Assembly: GCA_017642965.1 (NCBI GenBank)
Contig: JAEPOJ010000034.1
Location: 1 to 36,480 of the forward strand
DNA length: 36,480 bases
Reading direction: 5' to 3'
Source: Phycisphaerales bacterium
GTDB lineage: Bacteria > Planctomycetota > Phycisphaerae > Phycisphaerales > UBA1924
The translations under genes and the position numbers were made by a program. The notes under the pieces were generated by a model. It did no database searches. It saw only the letters and a program-made list of their open reading frames with translations, and was not told the DNA's origin. This document shows, one piece after another, positions 9,493 through 17,471 of this stretch. Numbering within the stretch: the stretch's first letter is position 1; every line of letters starts with the position of its first letter.

Positions 9493-11505
9493 TTATTCAG
9501 CGCTGGCGGTTGGCTCACCTTCGTCTTCATTTTCGAAGACTTCGCCCTCGCGTGGGAGCAGCTCGGGGGCGTTGGCGAGGTTGTAGGCGACGATGGCCGC
9601 GTTTGTGGCGGACTGCATCAGGTACTCCTCGATGGCGAGATCGAGGCGGTCGTTCTGGGTGTGCCAGCCGTACTGGTAGTCGGCGCGGCCGACCTCGTCC
9701 CAGAAGAAGCCGGGCACGCCGGCGCGGTTGAATGCCGCGTGGTCCGACCCGCCGTGGGTGTCGATTTTGTCCCCTGTTGGGCGGATGTTGACGTTGAGGT
9801 ACTCTTCGTCGGTTTCGGAGTAGAAGACGCCGTTGATGGGTGCGGTGGCGGCTGCGAGGTACTCGACCATGAAGTCTGCGGCGGGGATGCCGCCCTCGTA
9901 GTTGGTGCCGCCGTCGTCGACGAAGGCGGCGGAGATGTTGGCGAGTTCCTCTTCGGAGAGCGATTCGATGTAGGCCTTGGAGCCGAGGAGGCCCTGTTCC
10001 TCGCCGCCCCAGAGCGCGAAGCGGATGGTTCGCTTGGGCTGTGCCCCTACGGCGCCGAGGATGCGAGCAGCCTCGATGGTGACCGCGGTCCCGGTGCCGT
10101 TGTCAACGGTGCCCTGGGAGCCGGGGCCGTTCCATGAGTCCATGTGTGCCGAGATGATGACGACTTCCTCGGGCTTCTCGGTGCCGGGGATCTCGGCGAT
10201 GACGTTGTAAACAGGGAAGGGTCCGGCGCTGAGGTTATTCTGGAGGTCGAACTCGACGATGAGGTCGACGCCCTCCATGGTGCGTGTGGCGAGGTAGTCG
10301 TAGTCGCTCTGGCGGACGTTGACCTCGACGTCCTCGGGGTAGTCCTCGAGCTTGCGCTCGCGCCACTTGTTGGAGGAGGTGGTCCAGACGCGTTCGTCCT
10401 TCGAGCTTGAGACGAAGCCGTGGGGGTTCTCTGAGAGGACGCGAGCCATGACCTGGCGCATGGTGTCGTCTTCGTTCTGCTCCTCCTGCACGGCCTCGGC
10501 GGTCGCGCGTGAGAACTCGAGGGCGAACTCGTTGCCGGAGGCGGCGCGGGAGACGCCTGTTGCGTTGTCGCCATCGAAGGTGAGCTCGATGTTGGATGTG
10601 CCCATGTCGTGCTTCCACTGGAAGGTCACGGTGTTGCCGTTCTTCTCGATGTTCGAGATGGGGCCTTCGGAGAAGTTCTGGATGGACATGGAGCCGGTGG
10701 GTTCATCGGTGTCCATGACGAGTGTGAGCGTTGCGGGGACCTGCGAGCCGTGGTAATCGAATGAGCCCTCCCATGCGTAAGGGTCCGCCTGCGCGTTCTC
10801 TGCGGGCGCGGGGTTGATGATCTCGTCGATGTTGTTGCGGATCTCGTGGCGCTGGTCCATGCGTTCACGCATGAGGAAGCCGGTTGAGCGGATCCCGCCG
10901 CGGCCGCCGTAGTTCGGCTGGATGAGGATCCAGGCGTCCTCGTATTTGCCCTGGTTGGACTCGTATTCGTCGAGGGTTGTGGGGAGGAACATGGTGTGGC
11001 CCTGCTCGGCGCCGTTTGTTCCTGGTGCCCAGGCGAGGGTCGTGAACTCCATGGATCGGACTTCGCGTGGTTCCGCGTCGCGGCGGCGGCTGGTCTGCAT
11101 CAGGACGCGGCCGGTGGAGGGGCCGCGATCGAAGCGCGTTTCGACCTCGCCCCATTTGTGGAGGTGCGCGTTGGAGAGGCCGTAGCTTTCGAAGAGGTCG
11201 CGTGCCCACCGCTGTGACTGCTCGAGCGAGGTAGAGCCGGTGAGGCGTGGTCCGAAGGTCTCGCACATCTCGGTGAGTGTGGCGAGGACCTGTGAGTTGT
11301 TCTTGCCCTCGTTGATGATGGCGTTGATCGTCTCGGGATCGCCCATCTCGATCTGCGGCACGGGGGCCTGCTCACCCGCGATGACGGCGTAGCTCTGCGA
11401 TTGCGTCTCTGTGGCGGAGTCTCTCGTCTGGCTCGAGCTGCACGCGGTGAGCGACAGGCAGGTGCCGGCGAGTGTAAGGACAGCAAAGCGGTTGAGCTTG
11501 AACAT
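9493..11505 (-). CDS. Secreted lipoprotein metallopeptidase, M28 family
   Basis: This 670-residue protein starts with a lipoprotein signal peptide, with lipobox LTAC and Cys at residue 22, so it is probably anchored in an outer or periplasmic membrane leaflet. The C-terminal third is an M28 aminopeptidase/carboxypeptidase Q-like domain. Candidate zinc ligands and catalytic residues are His454 and Asp456 in SAHMDSW, Asp468 in VDNG, the Glu pair 502-503 in WGGEEQGLLG, an Asp near 530 and His589 in GGSDHAAF. The middle part probably holds an inserted PA-like domain. The tail is acidic. The ATG at 11505 has GAGGAG upstream. The role is probably turnover of external peptides; the substrate is unknown. 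Confidence 0.88.
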   Translation of the reverse strand: MFKLNRFAVLTLAGTCLSLTACSSSQTRDSATETQSQSYAVIAGEQAPVPQIEMGDPETINAIINEGKNNSQVLATLTEMCETFGPRLTGSTSLEQSQRWARDLFESYGLSNAHLHKWGEVETRFDRGPSTGRVLMQTSRRRDAEPREVRSMEFTTLAWAPGTNGAEQGHTMFLPTTLDEYESNQGKYEDAWILIQPNYGGRGGIRSTGFLMRERMDQRHEIRNNIDEIINPAPAENAQADPYAWEGSFDYHGSQVPATLTLVMDTDEPTGSMSIQNFSEGPISNIEKNGNTVTFQWKHDMGTSNIELTFDGDNATGVSRAASGNEFALEFSRATAEAVQEEQNEDDTMRQVMARVLSENPHGFVSSSKDERVWTTSSNKWRERKLEDYPEDVEVNVRQSDYDYLATRTMEGVDLIVEFDLQNNLSAGPFPVYNVIAEIPGTEKPEEVVIISAHMDSWNGPGSQGTVDNGTGTAVTIEAARILGAVGAQPKRTIRFALWGGEEQGLLGSKAYIESLSEEELANISAAFVDDGGTNYEGGIPAADFMVEYLAAATAPINGVFYSETDEEYLNVNIRPTGDKIDTHGGSDHAAFNRAGVPGFFWDEVGRADYQYGWHTQNDRLDLAIEEYLMQSATNAAIVAYNLANAPELLPREGEVFENEDEGEPTASAE

Positions 11506-11556
11506 CGGGGAGACTCCTCAGATAAGTTTGCGCAAAGGGGCGAGTGCCCGCTGGAG

Positions 11557-11565
11557 CATATACCA
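11557..11565 (-). promoter_or_regulatory. Candidate extended -10 promoter for the M28 peptidase gene
   Basis: On the minus strand TGGTATATG is an extended -10 match, placing a transcript start about 45 bases before the peptidase ATG. No good -35 hexamer is seen. Confidence 0.35.
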
Positions 11566-11638
11566 GACCGAGGGTGTGCCGTTGCTGCATCTGTTCGGTT
11601 TTCTGTCCGGGGTTGACGAAAACGGCTGGCCTCTGTGG

Positions 11639-13048
11639 TTAGTCGAGGGGGAGCCCCTTCTTCTGCCAGAGACTGAGAAGGCGATCGAGCTCGATGGGCT
11701 CCCAAATCCGCCCGTTGCTCAGTCGGACCCGGAGCAGGTCCCCGTTGCCGTTGTAGAGACTGACCGTTGGTGGGGTGTCGGGGGAGCTCTTGGTGGTGAT
11801 TCGGACAAGCTCCGGGGACTCTTCCGGATGCTCGACGAGGTCCCATCGGAGTGTGATGGCGCTGGCGGCGCTGTTGTAGGCGTATGAGGCGTAATCGCCC
11901 GGTTCGGCGTACTGGGCGAGCATGGGGCTGACCAGATAGCTGAGCGCCTGCGAGATGTAACCCTCGCCCTGAATGAGCGGTGTGGTCTTGACCGATCCGG
12001 TTTCGCTTGAGTCTGTGAGGATCACGAGGTTGTTCTTTGAGCGTGCCCCGGTGATGGTGGAGGTGCTCTGCTCTGTTCCCTGACGGAGGGACATCTTGAT
12101 GGTCCAAGACTCTTCCTCGGCGTCGATGGAGGTGTAGAAGGTTGCGCGGGTGTCGACGCGGAGGTCCTCTTCGATGGCCATGGCGTCGATCTGGACGAGA
12201 TAGCCGAGTGTTCGGTCGTCCGCGGTCCACTTGGATTTGGGCTTGTCTGAAAGGTCGCCCTTGTAGCCGGTCCATGAGCGTGTGCGGCGGTAGCCGAACT
12301 CGGTGGCGTCCATGTCGTCGCCGGTGGCGGCGGGGAGATAGAGGCGTTCCCAGCGGTCGGTGCTTCGGCCGGTGGTGACGTCCTGAATTTCCTCGAAGCT
12401 TCGCCGATCGATGAACTCGATCATGTTCTTGATGGCCGCGGCTCTGCGGACGTCCTCATCTGTGGGGTTGCCCAGGTCCATGGTCCCGACGGTGGCCTCG
12501 TACATGACGCGGCAGCGGTCGAAATCGCGGTAGAGCGTGGTCAGGTCGAAGATGATGAAGCGTTGGGGTTGGGACTGGAAGATGGTCATCCCGCGGACGG
12601 AATCGGGCTTGCCGTTGGTTCCCGGGATGCGGACGTAAAAGCGTTGGCCTTCCCAGAGCTTGATTTTGAGGTTCTTTTCGTGCTCGATGACCGTGCCGGT
12701 CTTCGATGTTCCGAAGCGTGTGAGCTGCTTGATGATGCTCTGGGTGACCTGTTCGAGGGTGAGGTCCTTGTTGGTGGTCCGCTGCTCTTTGATGATCATG
12801 ACGCCGATTTTGTTCGGGAACCCGACGCCGACGCTGGTGTTCGAACCGAAGCTGGTGGTCTCGGAGACGGAATCGACGGGGAGGAGGATGCTCAGATCGA
12901 GGGCGTCGATGCGGATGGGGTCGGGCTCAAACTCGGTCGTTGTGGGCTTTGGATCGGCCAGCGGGTCGATCTGGGCGCTGATCTGGGCAGCGAAAAGGGC
13001 GAGGGTAAGAGCGATCAGGAGAGAGGATGTGGAGATGCGGGTGCTCAT
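11639..13048 (-). CDS. Uncharacterised secreted protein
   Basis: I do not recognise this 469-residue protein. It starts with a clear signal peptide (LLIALTLALFAAQISA) and probable cleavage after Ala-Gln near residue 24, followed by a Pro/Asp/Thr-rich linker. The mature part is a mix of beta-rich segments without Cys pairs, membrane segments or an obvious catalytic motif. Residues near the middle (FYVRIPGTNGKPDSVRG and IIFDLTTLYRDFDRCR) resemble lipoprotein-like beta sandwiches used to monitor stress, but this is only an impression. The ATG at 13046-13048 was chosen for the signal peptide and a GAGG upstream. It is followed by the M28 peptidase gene after 133 bases and is divergent from rpsJ. 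Confidence 0.7.
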   Translation of the reverse strand: MSTRISTSSLLIALTLALFAAQISAQIDPLADPKPTTTEFEPDPIRIDALDLSILLPVDSVSETTSFGSNTSVGVGFPNKIGVMIIKEQRTTNKDLTLEQVTQSIIKQLTRFGTSKTGTVIEHEKNLKIKLWEGQRFYVRIPGTNGKPDSVRGMTIFQSQPQRFIIFDLTTLYRDFDRCRVMYEATVGTMDLGNPTDEDVRRAAAIKNMIEFIDRRSFEEIQDVTTGRSTDRWERLYLPAATGDDMDATEFGYRRTRSWTGYKGDLSDKPKSKWTADDRTLGYLVQIDAMAIEEDLRVDTRATFYTSIDAEEESWTIKMSLRQGTEQSTSTITGARSKNNLVILTDSSETGSVKTTPLIQGEGYISQALSYLVSPMLAQYAEPGDYASYAYNSAASAITLRWDLVEHPEESPELVRITTKSSPDTPPTVSLYNGNGDLLRVRLSNGRIWEPIELDRLLSLWQKKGLPLD

Positions 13049-13177
13049 GGTGTGGCCTCGGGTTGGTCGGCGTGCGCTACTTGGCAGTGTATCGGTCATG
13101 GGTACGCCGTCTAGAGGTTTTCGGCTCTTCAATCGGCGAGTTGGCACAGAAAACTTGCCCCTGAAGGGGGACGCTGA

Positions 13178-13205
13178 TTGACTCGGCGGTGCTTTGGACT
13201 ACGCT
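13178..13205 (+). promoter_or_regulatory. Sigma70-like promoter of the ribosomal cluster
   Basis: TTGACT (13178-13183), a 16-base spacer and TACGCT (13200-13205) form a good -35/-10 pair about 160 bases before rpsJ. It is the best promoter match in the 316-base gap between the secreted-protein gene and rpsJ. A CCCCT-GA-AGGGG inverted repeat (13158-13169) lies just upstream. Confidence 0.6.
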
Positions 13206-13364
13206 TCTCTCCCGCCTGACCGCACCCGGTTGCGTGTCAGGGGGTTGCGTTCGTGCATGTACACCCACGGCGACTGTGAATACGGGCGAGTGTCCGTATC
13301 GAACCTGGGTGGGCTCGGAGGCGTGTGAGTCGGGATTTCCCGGCGTGAGAACAGGAGTTCGACC
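13206..13364 (+). promoter_or_regulatory. Long structured 5' leader of rpsJ
   Basis: No gene is seen in this stretch. The predicted leader holds an eight-pair hairpin ATACGGGC-GAGT-GTCCGTAT (13280-13299, one G-U pair) and a short CGGG-ATTT-CCCG hairpin (13331-13342) just before the CAGGAG ribosome binding site. Such leaders often carry ribosomal-protein autoregulation, but no known class is recognisable. Confidence 0.4.
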
Positions 13365-13673
13365 ATGTCGATCAACCGTATTCGTATCCGTATGGAAGCA
13401 TATGACCACATCGCCCTCGACGCTTCGGCGCGTGATATTGTCGATCACGCGAAGCGCACGAACGCCAAGGTGAAGGGGCCGATCCCGCTGCCGACCCGCA
13501 TCGAGCGTTACACCGTTCTTCGCGGCCCGTTCGTGGACAAGAAGTCCCGTGAGCAGTTCGAGATCCGCACCCACAAGCGCATCATCGATATCCACGAGCC
13601 CAACAACCGCACCGTCGAAGCGCTCAACCGCCTCGTCGTCCCCGCGGGTGTCTTCGTGAAAATCAAGGCATAA
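13365..13673 (+). CDS. rpsJ: Ribosomal protein S10
   Basis: This is the 102-residue small-subunit protein uS10, a head component of the 30S subunit that also acts with NusB in antitermination. Recognisable segments are [41 protein letters not shown] and [11 protein letters not shown]; the length is normal. CAGGAG lies upstream of the ATG. It is the first gene of the ribosomal cluster here, without fusA or tuf immediately before it, and it is followed by a strong terminator-like hairpin instead of running directly into rplC. Confidence 0.98.
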   Translation: MSINRIRIRMEAYDHIALDASARDIVDHAKRTNAKVKGPIPLPTRIERYTVLRGPFVDKKSREQFEIRTHKRIIDIHEPNNRTVEALNRLVVPAGVFVKIKA

Positions 13674-13685
13674 GAGCAATCCATG

Positions 13686-13719
13686 CAGGTCTGTCCCGAG
13701 CGGGGCGGGCCTGTTTTTT
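13686..13719 (+). terminator. Intrinsic terminator or attenuator between rpsJ and rplC
   Basis: The arms 13686-13697 and 13702-13713 pair over twelve positions (three G-U pairs) around a GAGC loop, followed at once by six T residues. It begins 12 bases past the rpsJ stop. It looks like a full rho-independent terminator inside a normally continuous operon. The remainder of the 129-base gap has a small CCCAC/GTGGG hairpin (13773-13787) and a GAGGAT ribosome binding site for rplC. Confidence 0.82.
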
Positions 13720-13802
13720 CGTATTTCAAACCCTGAAAAGACTTCCCCTGTCCTGAGAGACATGAAGCGGTTCCCACCCGAAGTGGGGATGAGGATGACG
13801 AC

Positions 13803-14492
13803 ATGACCGCACCCAGCAAATCGGCACACCTGCTTGGCCAGAAGATCGGGATGACCCGCGTGTATGACGAGAACGGCGTTTCATCGCCCGTGACGGTCAT
13901 CAAGGTCGAGCCGAATACTGTGACCCAGATCCGCACCCCCGAGAAGGACGGCTACAGCGCGGTCCAGATCGGTGCGGGTGATATCAAGGCACGCAACTCG
14001 ACGATGCCGATGATCGGTCACGATGCCAAGGCCGGTGTCGCGCCCCGTCGCAAGCACGCGGAGTTCCGCGTTGAGGACGGCAACGAGTCCAACTGGGAGC
14101 TCGGGCAGTCGCTGACTGTGGGCGAGTTTGATGAGGTCAAGTACGTTGACGTCATCGGCATCAGCAAGGGTAAGGGCTTCGCGGGCGGTATGAAGCGGTG
14201 GGGCTTTAAGGGCCAGCTTGCTTCGCACGGTGTTGAGCGGAAGCACCGTTCGCCCGGTTCGATCGGCGGTCACGGCAATAACGCCGGTAAGTCGGGTCGG
14301 ATCAAGAAGGGCAAGAAAATGGCCGGCCACATGGGCAGCAAGCGGATCACGGTCCGTTCTTTGGACGTTGTTCGGGTTGATGCCGACAACAACCTGCTGC
14401 TGGTGAAGGGTCCGGTGCCAGGTCACAACAACGCGTGGGTGGAGATCCGCCCCGCGACGCGTCTCTACCGCTCAAAAGCTGCAAAAGCTTGA
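13803..14492 (+). CDS. rplC: Ribosomal protein L3
   Basis: This is uL3 of the 50S subunit, which reaches towards the peptidyl-transferase centre and helps start assembly. The 229-residue product has the N-terminal LLGQKIGMTRVYDENG, a central loop with GKGFAGGMKRWGFKGQLASHG, and SIGGHGNNAGKSGRIKKGKKMAGHMG, all characteristic. The family Gln of the central loop, a modification site in E. coli, cannot be assigned with confidence. GAGGAT precedes the ATG. It is separated from rpsJ by a terminator-like hairpin and from rplD by a 256-base gap. Confidence 0.98.
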   Translation: MTAPSKSAHLLGQKIGMTRVYDENGVSSPVTVIKVEPNTVTQIRTPEKDGYSAVQIGAGDIKARNSTMPMIGHDAKAGVAPRRKHAEFRVEDGNESNWELGQSLTVGEFDEVKYVDVIGISKGKGFAGGMKRWGFKGQLASHGVERKHRSPGSIGGHGNNAGKSGRIKKGKKMAGHMGSKRITVRSLDVVRVDADNNLLLVKGPVPGHNNAWVEIRPATRLYRSKAAKA

Positions 14493-14748
14493 GCGTGAGA
14501 GTTGATTGAAGGATGTGAGCTGCGAATGATCTCTGCTCACAGGTTCGGAAGGTCGAGCGATCGAAACCACCGAAGAGAACAAGTCATTGTCCCCGGCGGT
14601 TTGCCGGGATGCAATGCCGAGTCGAGCCTGCGTTCCTGAACGCCGCGTAGCGGTGGCCTCCACGAGGCGATATTCAGAGCCGGGTAAGGCGTAATGGGCC
14701 GGGCGTGAGTCCGGGTGGTCCGTAAGGCGTGAGGCGAGGTAAAGACCG
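14493..14748 (+). promoter_or_regulatory. 256-base structured gap before rplD
   Basis: No gene is seen. Hairpins are visible: CCCGGC-GGTTT-GCCGGG (14592-14608), CCGC-GTA-GCGG near 14642-14652, and GCCTC-CAC-GAGGC near 14656-14668. It ends with GAGGTAA as ribosome binding site for rplD. In E. coli L4 controls the S10 operon through a leader RNA; here the structured leader is directly in front of the L4 gene, so a comparable role is possible but unproven. Confidence 0.35.
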
Positions 14749-15417
14749 ATGGATGTCCCCGTCTATTCAATGAGCGGCGAAGCTGCTGGCACGATGTCAG
14801 TGGATGAGATTGCGCTCGGTGAAACAGTTAATGCAGATCTGCTGAAGCAGGCGTTCGTGATGTATCACGCGAACCGCCGCCAGGGCTCGGCACGCACGAA
14901 GAACCGTGCGGCGACTGCGTACACCACCAAGAAGATGTACAAGCAGAAGGGCACCGGTCGTGCGCGTCACGGCGACAAGGGGGCGAACCTCTTCCGTGGC
15001 GGTGGCCACGCGAAGCAGAAGACGCGCACCCGCGAGGACTACCACCAGTCCATGCCCAAGAAGATGCGTCGCAAGGCGAACCGCAACGCGCTGCTTGCCA
15101 AGCTGCTGGATAATGAGGTCCGGGTTGTTGATGGGCTGAGCTTTGATTCGCCCCGCACCAAGGACTTCGTGAGCTTCCTCGGCGCTCTCAAGGTTGATCG
15201 CTCGGCGCTTGTGGCGCTCTCGGGCGATGCCGAGAAGAGCAAGAACGCACGCCTGAGTGCTCGCAACGTTGACAACGTGCAACTCTGCCGTGCGGATCAG
15301 CTCAACGCGTTCGAGATGCTCAACAACCGCTACCTGGTCATTGACAAGTCCGAGCTTGAGGCTTGGCTGAGTGGCCCGAGCTCGCACACGGGTAAGACCG
15401 TGGCAGGGGAGGCGTAA
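14749..15417 (+). CDS. rplD: Ribosomal protein L4
   Basis: This is uL4 of the 50S subunit, whose loop lines the nascent-peptide exit tunnel; in some bacteria it also represses its own operon. The 222-residue product has the typical SARTKNRA, KMYKQKGTGRARHGDKGANLFRGGG (tunnel loop, split over residues 63-85) and MPKKMRRKANRNALLAKL. Length is normal. GAGGTAA precedes the ATG. It starts the tight run rplD-rplW-rplB and follows a long structured gap after rplC. Confidence 0.98.
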   Translation: MDVPVYSMSGEAAGTMSVDEIALGETVNADLLKQAFVMYHANRRQGSARTKNRAATAYTTKKMYKQKGTGRARHGDKGANLFRGGGHAKQKTRTREDYHQSMPKKMRRKANRNALLAKLLDNEVRVVDGLSFDSPRTKDFVSFLGALKVDRSALVALSGDAEKSKNARLSARNVDNVQLCRADQLNAFEMLNNRYLVIDKSELEAWLSGPSSHTGKTVAGEA

Positions 15418-15420
15418 GTT

Positions 15421-15702
15421 ATGCTTCAACCGCACTACATCCTCCGCAAGCCGCTGCTGACTGAGAAGAGCACGGCGCAGATGGAAGCCGAGAACGTGTA
15501 CACCTTCGAGGTCGATCGCGCAGCGACCAAGGACGACATCAAGTCGGCCGTGGAGCAGGCGTTCGGCGTGAAGGTGGAGAAGGTGACCACCCAGGTCCGG
15601 AAGGGCGGCTCGCGCCGTTTCCGTTACGGGAAGGTTGCCGAGAACAGCTGGAAGCGTGCGATCGTGAAGGTCGCTGAGGGACAGTCGATCGAGCTCTTCT
15701 GA
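15421..15702 (+). CDS. rplW: Ribosomal protein L23
   Basis: This is uL23, located at the tunnel exit, where trigger factor and the signal recognition particle dock. The 93-residue product has IRKPLLTEKSTAQ-like N-terminus (ILRKPLLTEKST), YTFEVDRAATKDDIKSAVEQAF and VKVEKVTTQVRKGG, typical of the bacterial protein. The gene begins three bases after the rplD stop and its ribosome binding site GGGGAGG lies within the rplD end, so translation is probably coupled. Confidence 0.97.
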   Translation: MLQPHYILRKPLLTEKSTAQMEAENVYTFEVDRAATKDDIKSAVEQAFGVKVEKVTTQVRKGGSRRFRYGKVAENSWKRAIVKVAEGQSIELF

Positions 15703-15731
15703 GCCGGTTCGTATAAGGAAGGACTGCAGAT

Positions 15732-16589
15732 ATGGGCATCCGTGTCTACAAACCAACAAGTGCGGGCCGCCGGAACGCTTCGGTCAACCTCAATGAGGAA
15801 GTGACCAAGAAGTCCCCGGAGAAGAGCCTGCTGTCGCCTCGTCCCAAGAAGGGCGGGCGTAACCATCAGGGCAAGATTACCGTTCAGGGTCGTGGCGGCG
15901 GCGCGAAGCGCATGTACCGTCAGATCGACTTCAAGCGTCGTGACCGTGACGGGATCGAGGGCAAGGTTCTCGGGATCGAGTACGATCCGAACCGCACCTG
16001 CCACATCGCGCTGGTCGAGTACAGCGACGGCGTGAAGCGTTACATCCTCGCGCCCAAGGGCCTAACGGACGGCGACACGGTCGTCTCCTCGTCGGACCAG
16101 GCGATCGAGCCCACCGTGGGGTCGATGATGCCGCTGCGGTACATCCCCGCTGGTATGAATGTTCACTGCGTTGAGCTGCTGCCCGGTGCGGGTGGGAAGC
16201 TCTGCCGCAGTGCGGGTTCGTCGGCTCGCCTGACGAACAAGGAAGGCAAGTACGCGACGCTGGTGATGCCCTCGGGCGAGACGCGTCGTGTCCTGATCGA
16301 TTGCCGTGCGGTCGTTGGTCAGATCGGTAACACGGATCACCAGAACCGTCGCCTGGGTAAGGCGGGCATCAGCCGCCACCTCGGTCGTCGCCCCAAGACG
16401 CGTGGTGTTGCGATGAGCCACCACGCTCACCCGATGGGTGGTGGTGACGGGCGGAGCAAGGGTGGTCGTGCCCCTGTGAACAAGGCGGGCACGCCCGCGA
16501 AGGGTGGCGGCACTCGTAATCGCAAGAAGCCGTCGCAGGATCTCATCATTCGTCGCCGCAAGAGCAAGCGGTACGGGCAGCTGAAGTAA
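15732..16589 (+). CDS. rplB: Ribosomal protein L2
   Basis: This is uL2, needed for subunit association and peptidyl-transferase activity. The 285-residue product has the conserved [30 protein letters not shown] segment (around residues 43-66), [20 protein letters not shown], and [19 protein letters not shown]. The C-terminal loop, DHPHGGGEG in E. coli, reads AHPMGGGDG here: the first His is kept, while the second His is Met and the Asp is Ala. The basic tail ends [19 protein letters not shown] precedes the ATG. Confidence 0.98.
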   Translation: MGIRVYKPTSAGRRNASVNLNEEVTKKSPEKSLLSPRPKKGGRNHQGKITVQGRGGGAKRMYRQIDFKRRDRDGIEGKVLGIEYDPNRTCHIALVEYSDGVKRYILAPKGLTDGDTVVSSSDQAIEPTVGSMMPLRYIPAGMNVHCVELLPGAGGKLCRSAGSSARLTNKEGKYATLVMPSGETRRVLIDCRAVVGQIGNTDHQNRRLGKAGISRHLGRRPKTRGVAMSHHAHPMGGGDGRSKGGRAPVNKAGTPAKGGGTRNRKKPSQDLIIRRRKSKRYGQLK

Positions 16590-16608
16590 GGCATCGAGGA
16601 GTATTGAT

Positions 16609-16893
16609 ATGGGACGCAGTCTGAAAAAAGGCCCGTACGTCGTCGAGAGCCTTTACAAGAAGGTGATGAAGCAGGCCGAGGCGGGCGAGAACCGCCCGAT
16701 CAAGACCTGGGCTCGCGCATGCACCATCGTGCCGGAGTTCGTTGGTTACACCTTCCAGGTGCACAACGGTCGTGCACACATGGATGTCTTCGTGACTGAG
16801 GACATGGTGGGGCACAAGCTCGGTGAGTTTGCGAGCACTCGTACTTTCCGTGGTCACACGAACAAGAAGGAAGGTCTGAAGTCCGGGCGCTGA
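16609..16893 (+). CDS. rpsS: Ribosomal protein S19
   Basis: This is uS19, in the head of the 30S subunit near the A-site finger. The 94-residue product has [34 protein letters not shown] and [24 protein letters not shown], all diagnostic, and the family end TFRGH. Length is normal. GAGGAG lies upstream of the ATG. It follows rplB by 19 bases and precedes the extended rplV. Confidence 0.98.
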   Translation: MGRSLKKGPYVVESLYKKVMKQAEAGENRPIKTWARACTIVPEFVGYTFQVHNGRAHMDVFVTEDMVGHKLGEFASTRTFRGHTNKKEGLKSGR

Positions 16894-16925
16894 TGCGGCC
16901 GTGACTCAGAAGGAAGGAAGCAGCC

Positions 16926-17471
16926 GTGCGACTTCGAGCCAAAGAACTGAAAAAGCGTGCTGATGAGGCGGGCGTGAGCGTAGAACAGCTCGCGGACGCG
17001 GTCACTCGTGACGGTCTGAGCGGCGATGCCGCGGTTAAGGCCGTGAGAAACTGGCTGGGCGGCAAGGGAACTCCCCGCTGCACCCGGCGTGATATCGAGG
17101 CGATGGCGACCGCTGTCGGTTGTCTGTCGCGTGAGATCGCGACGTTCACGACCCAGGTCCGTAACCATCGCGGTAGCCCCAAGAAGGCGATTCTTGTTGC
17201 GGACATGATCCGTGGCAAGAGCTACGAGGAGGCGAGCAACATGCTCGCGTTCTCGACGAAGCGTGCCGCGGTGAACTTCCGCAAGGCGCTGATGGCGGCC
17301 GCCGCCGATGCTGAGCAGCTCGGCGCGGACACCAGCAACGTTTTCGTGAGCGAGGTCACCGTCGATCGCGGGATGCACATCAAGCGGTTCCGTCCCAAGG
17401 ACCGCGGGCGTGCTCACCCGATCGTGAAGCGCACGAGCCACATTACTCTGTCACTGCAGGAGCGTAACTAA
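16926..17471 (+). CDS. rplV: Ribosomal protein L22 with N-terminal helix-turn-helix-like extension
   Basis: Residues 73-181 are a normal uL22: RNHRGSPKKAILVADMIRGK, FSTKRAAVNFRKAL, VTVDRGMHIKRFRPKDRGRA and the end IVKRTSHITLSL. uL22 lines the exit tunnel. Ahead of it are about 72 residues absent from the E. coli protein. They are predicted helical and resemble an XRE-type fold: SVEQLADAVTRDG, then AAVKAVRNWLGG, then TRRDIEAMATAVG, the pattern of helices 2 to 5 of such domains. The GTG start has AAGGAAG upstream, and no internal start with a good site precedes the core, so the extension is probably translated. The stop overlaps rpsC by one base. DNA or RNA binding by the extension is inference only. 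Confidence 0.93.
   Translation: MRLRAKELKKRADEAGVSVEQLADAVTRDGLSGDAAVKAVRNWLGGKGTPRCTRRDIEAMATAVGCLSREIATFTTQVRNHRGSPKKAILVADMIRGKSYEEASNMLAFSTKRAAVNFRKALMAAAADAEQLGADTSNVFVSEVTVDRGMHIKRFRPKDRGRAHPIVKRTSHITLSLQERN

Noticed and set aside
9397..10137. 246-codon plus-strand frame opposite the M28 peptidase
   Set aside because: It covers the peptidase terminator and active-site region on the other strand; Val/Gly/Glu-rich shadow.
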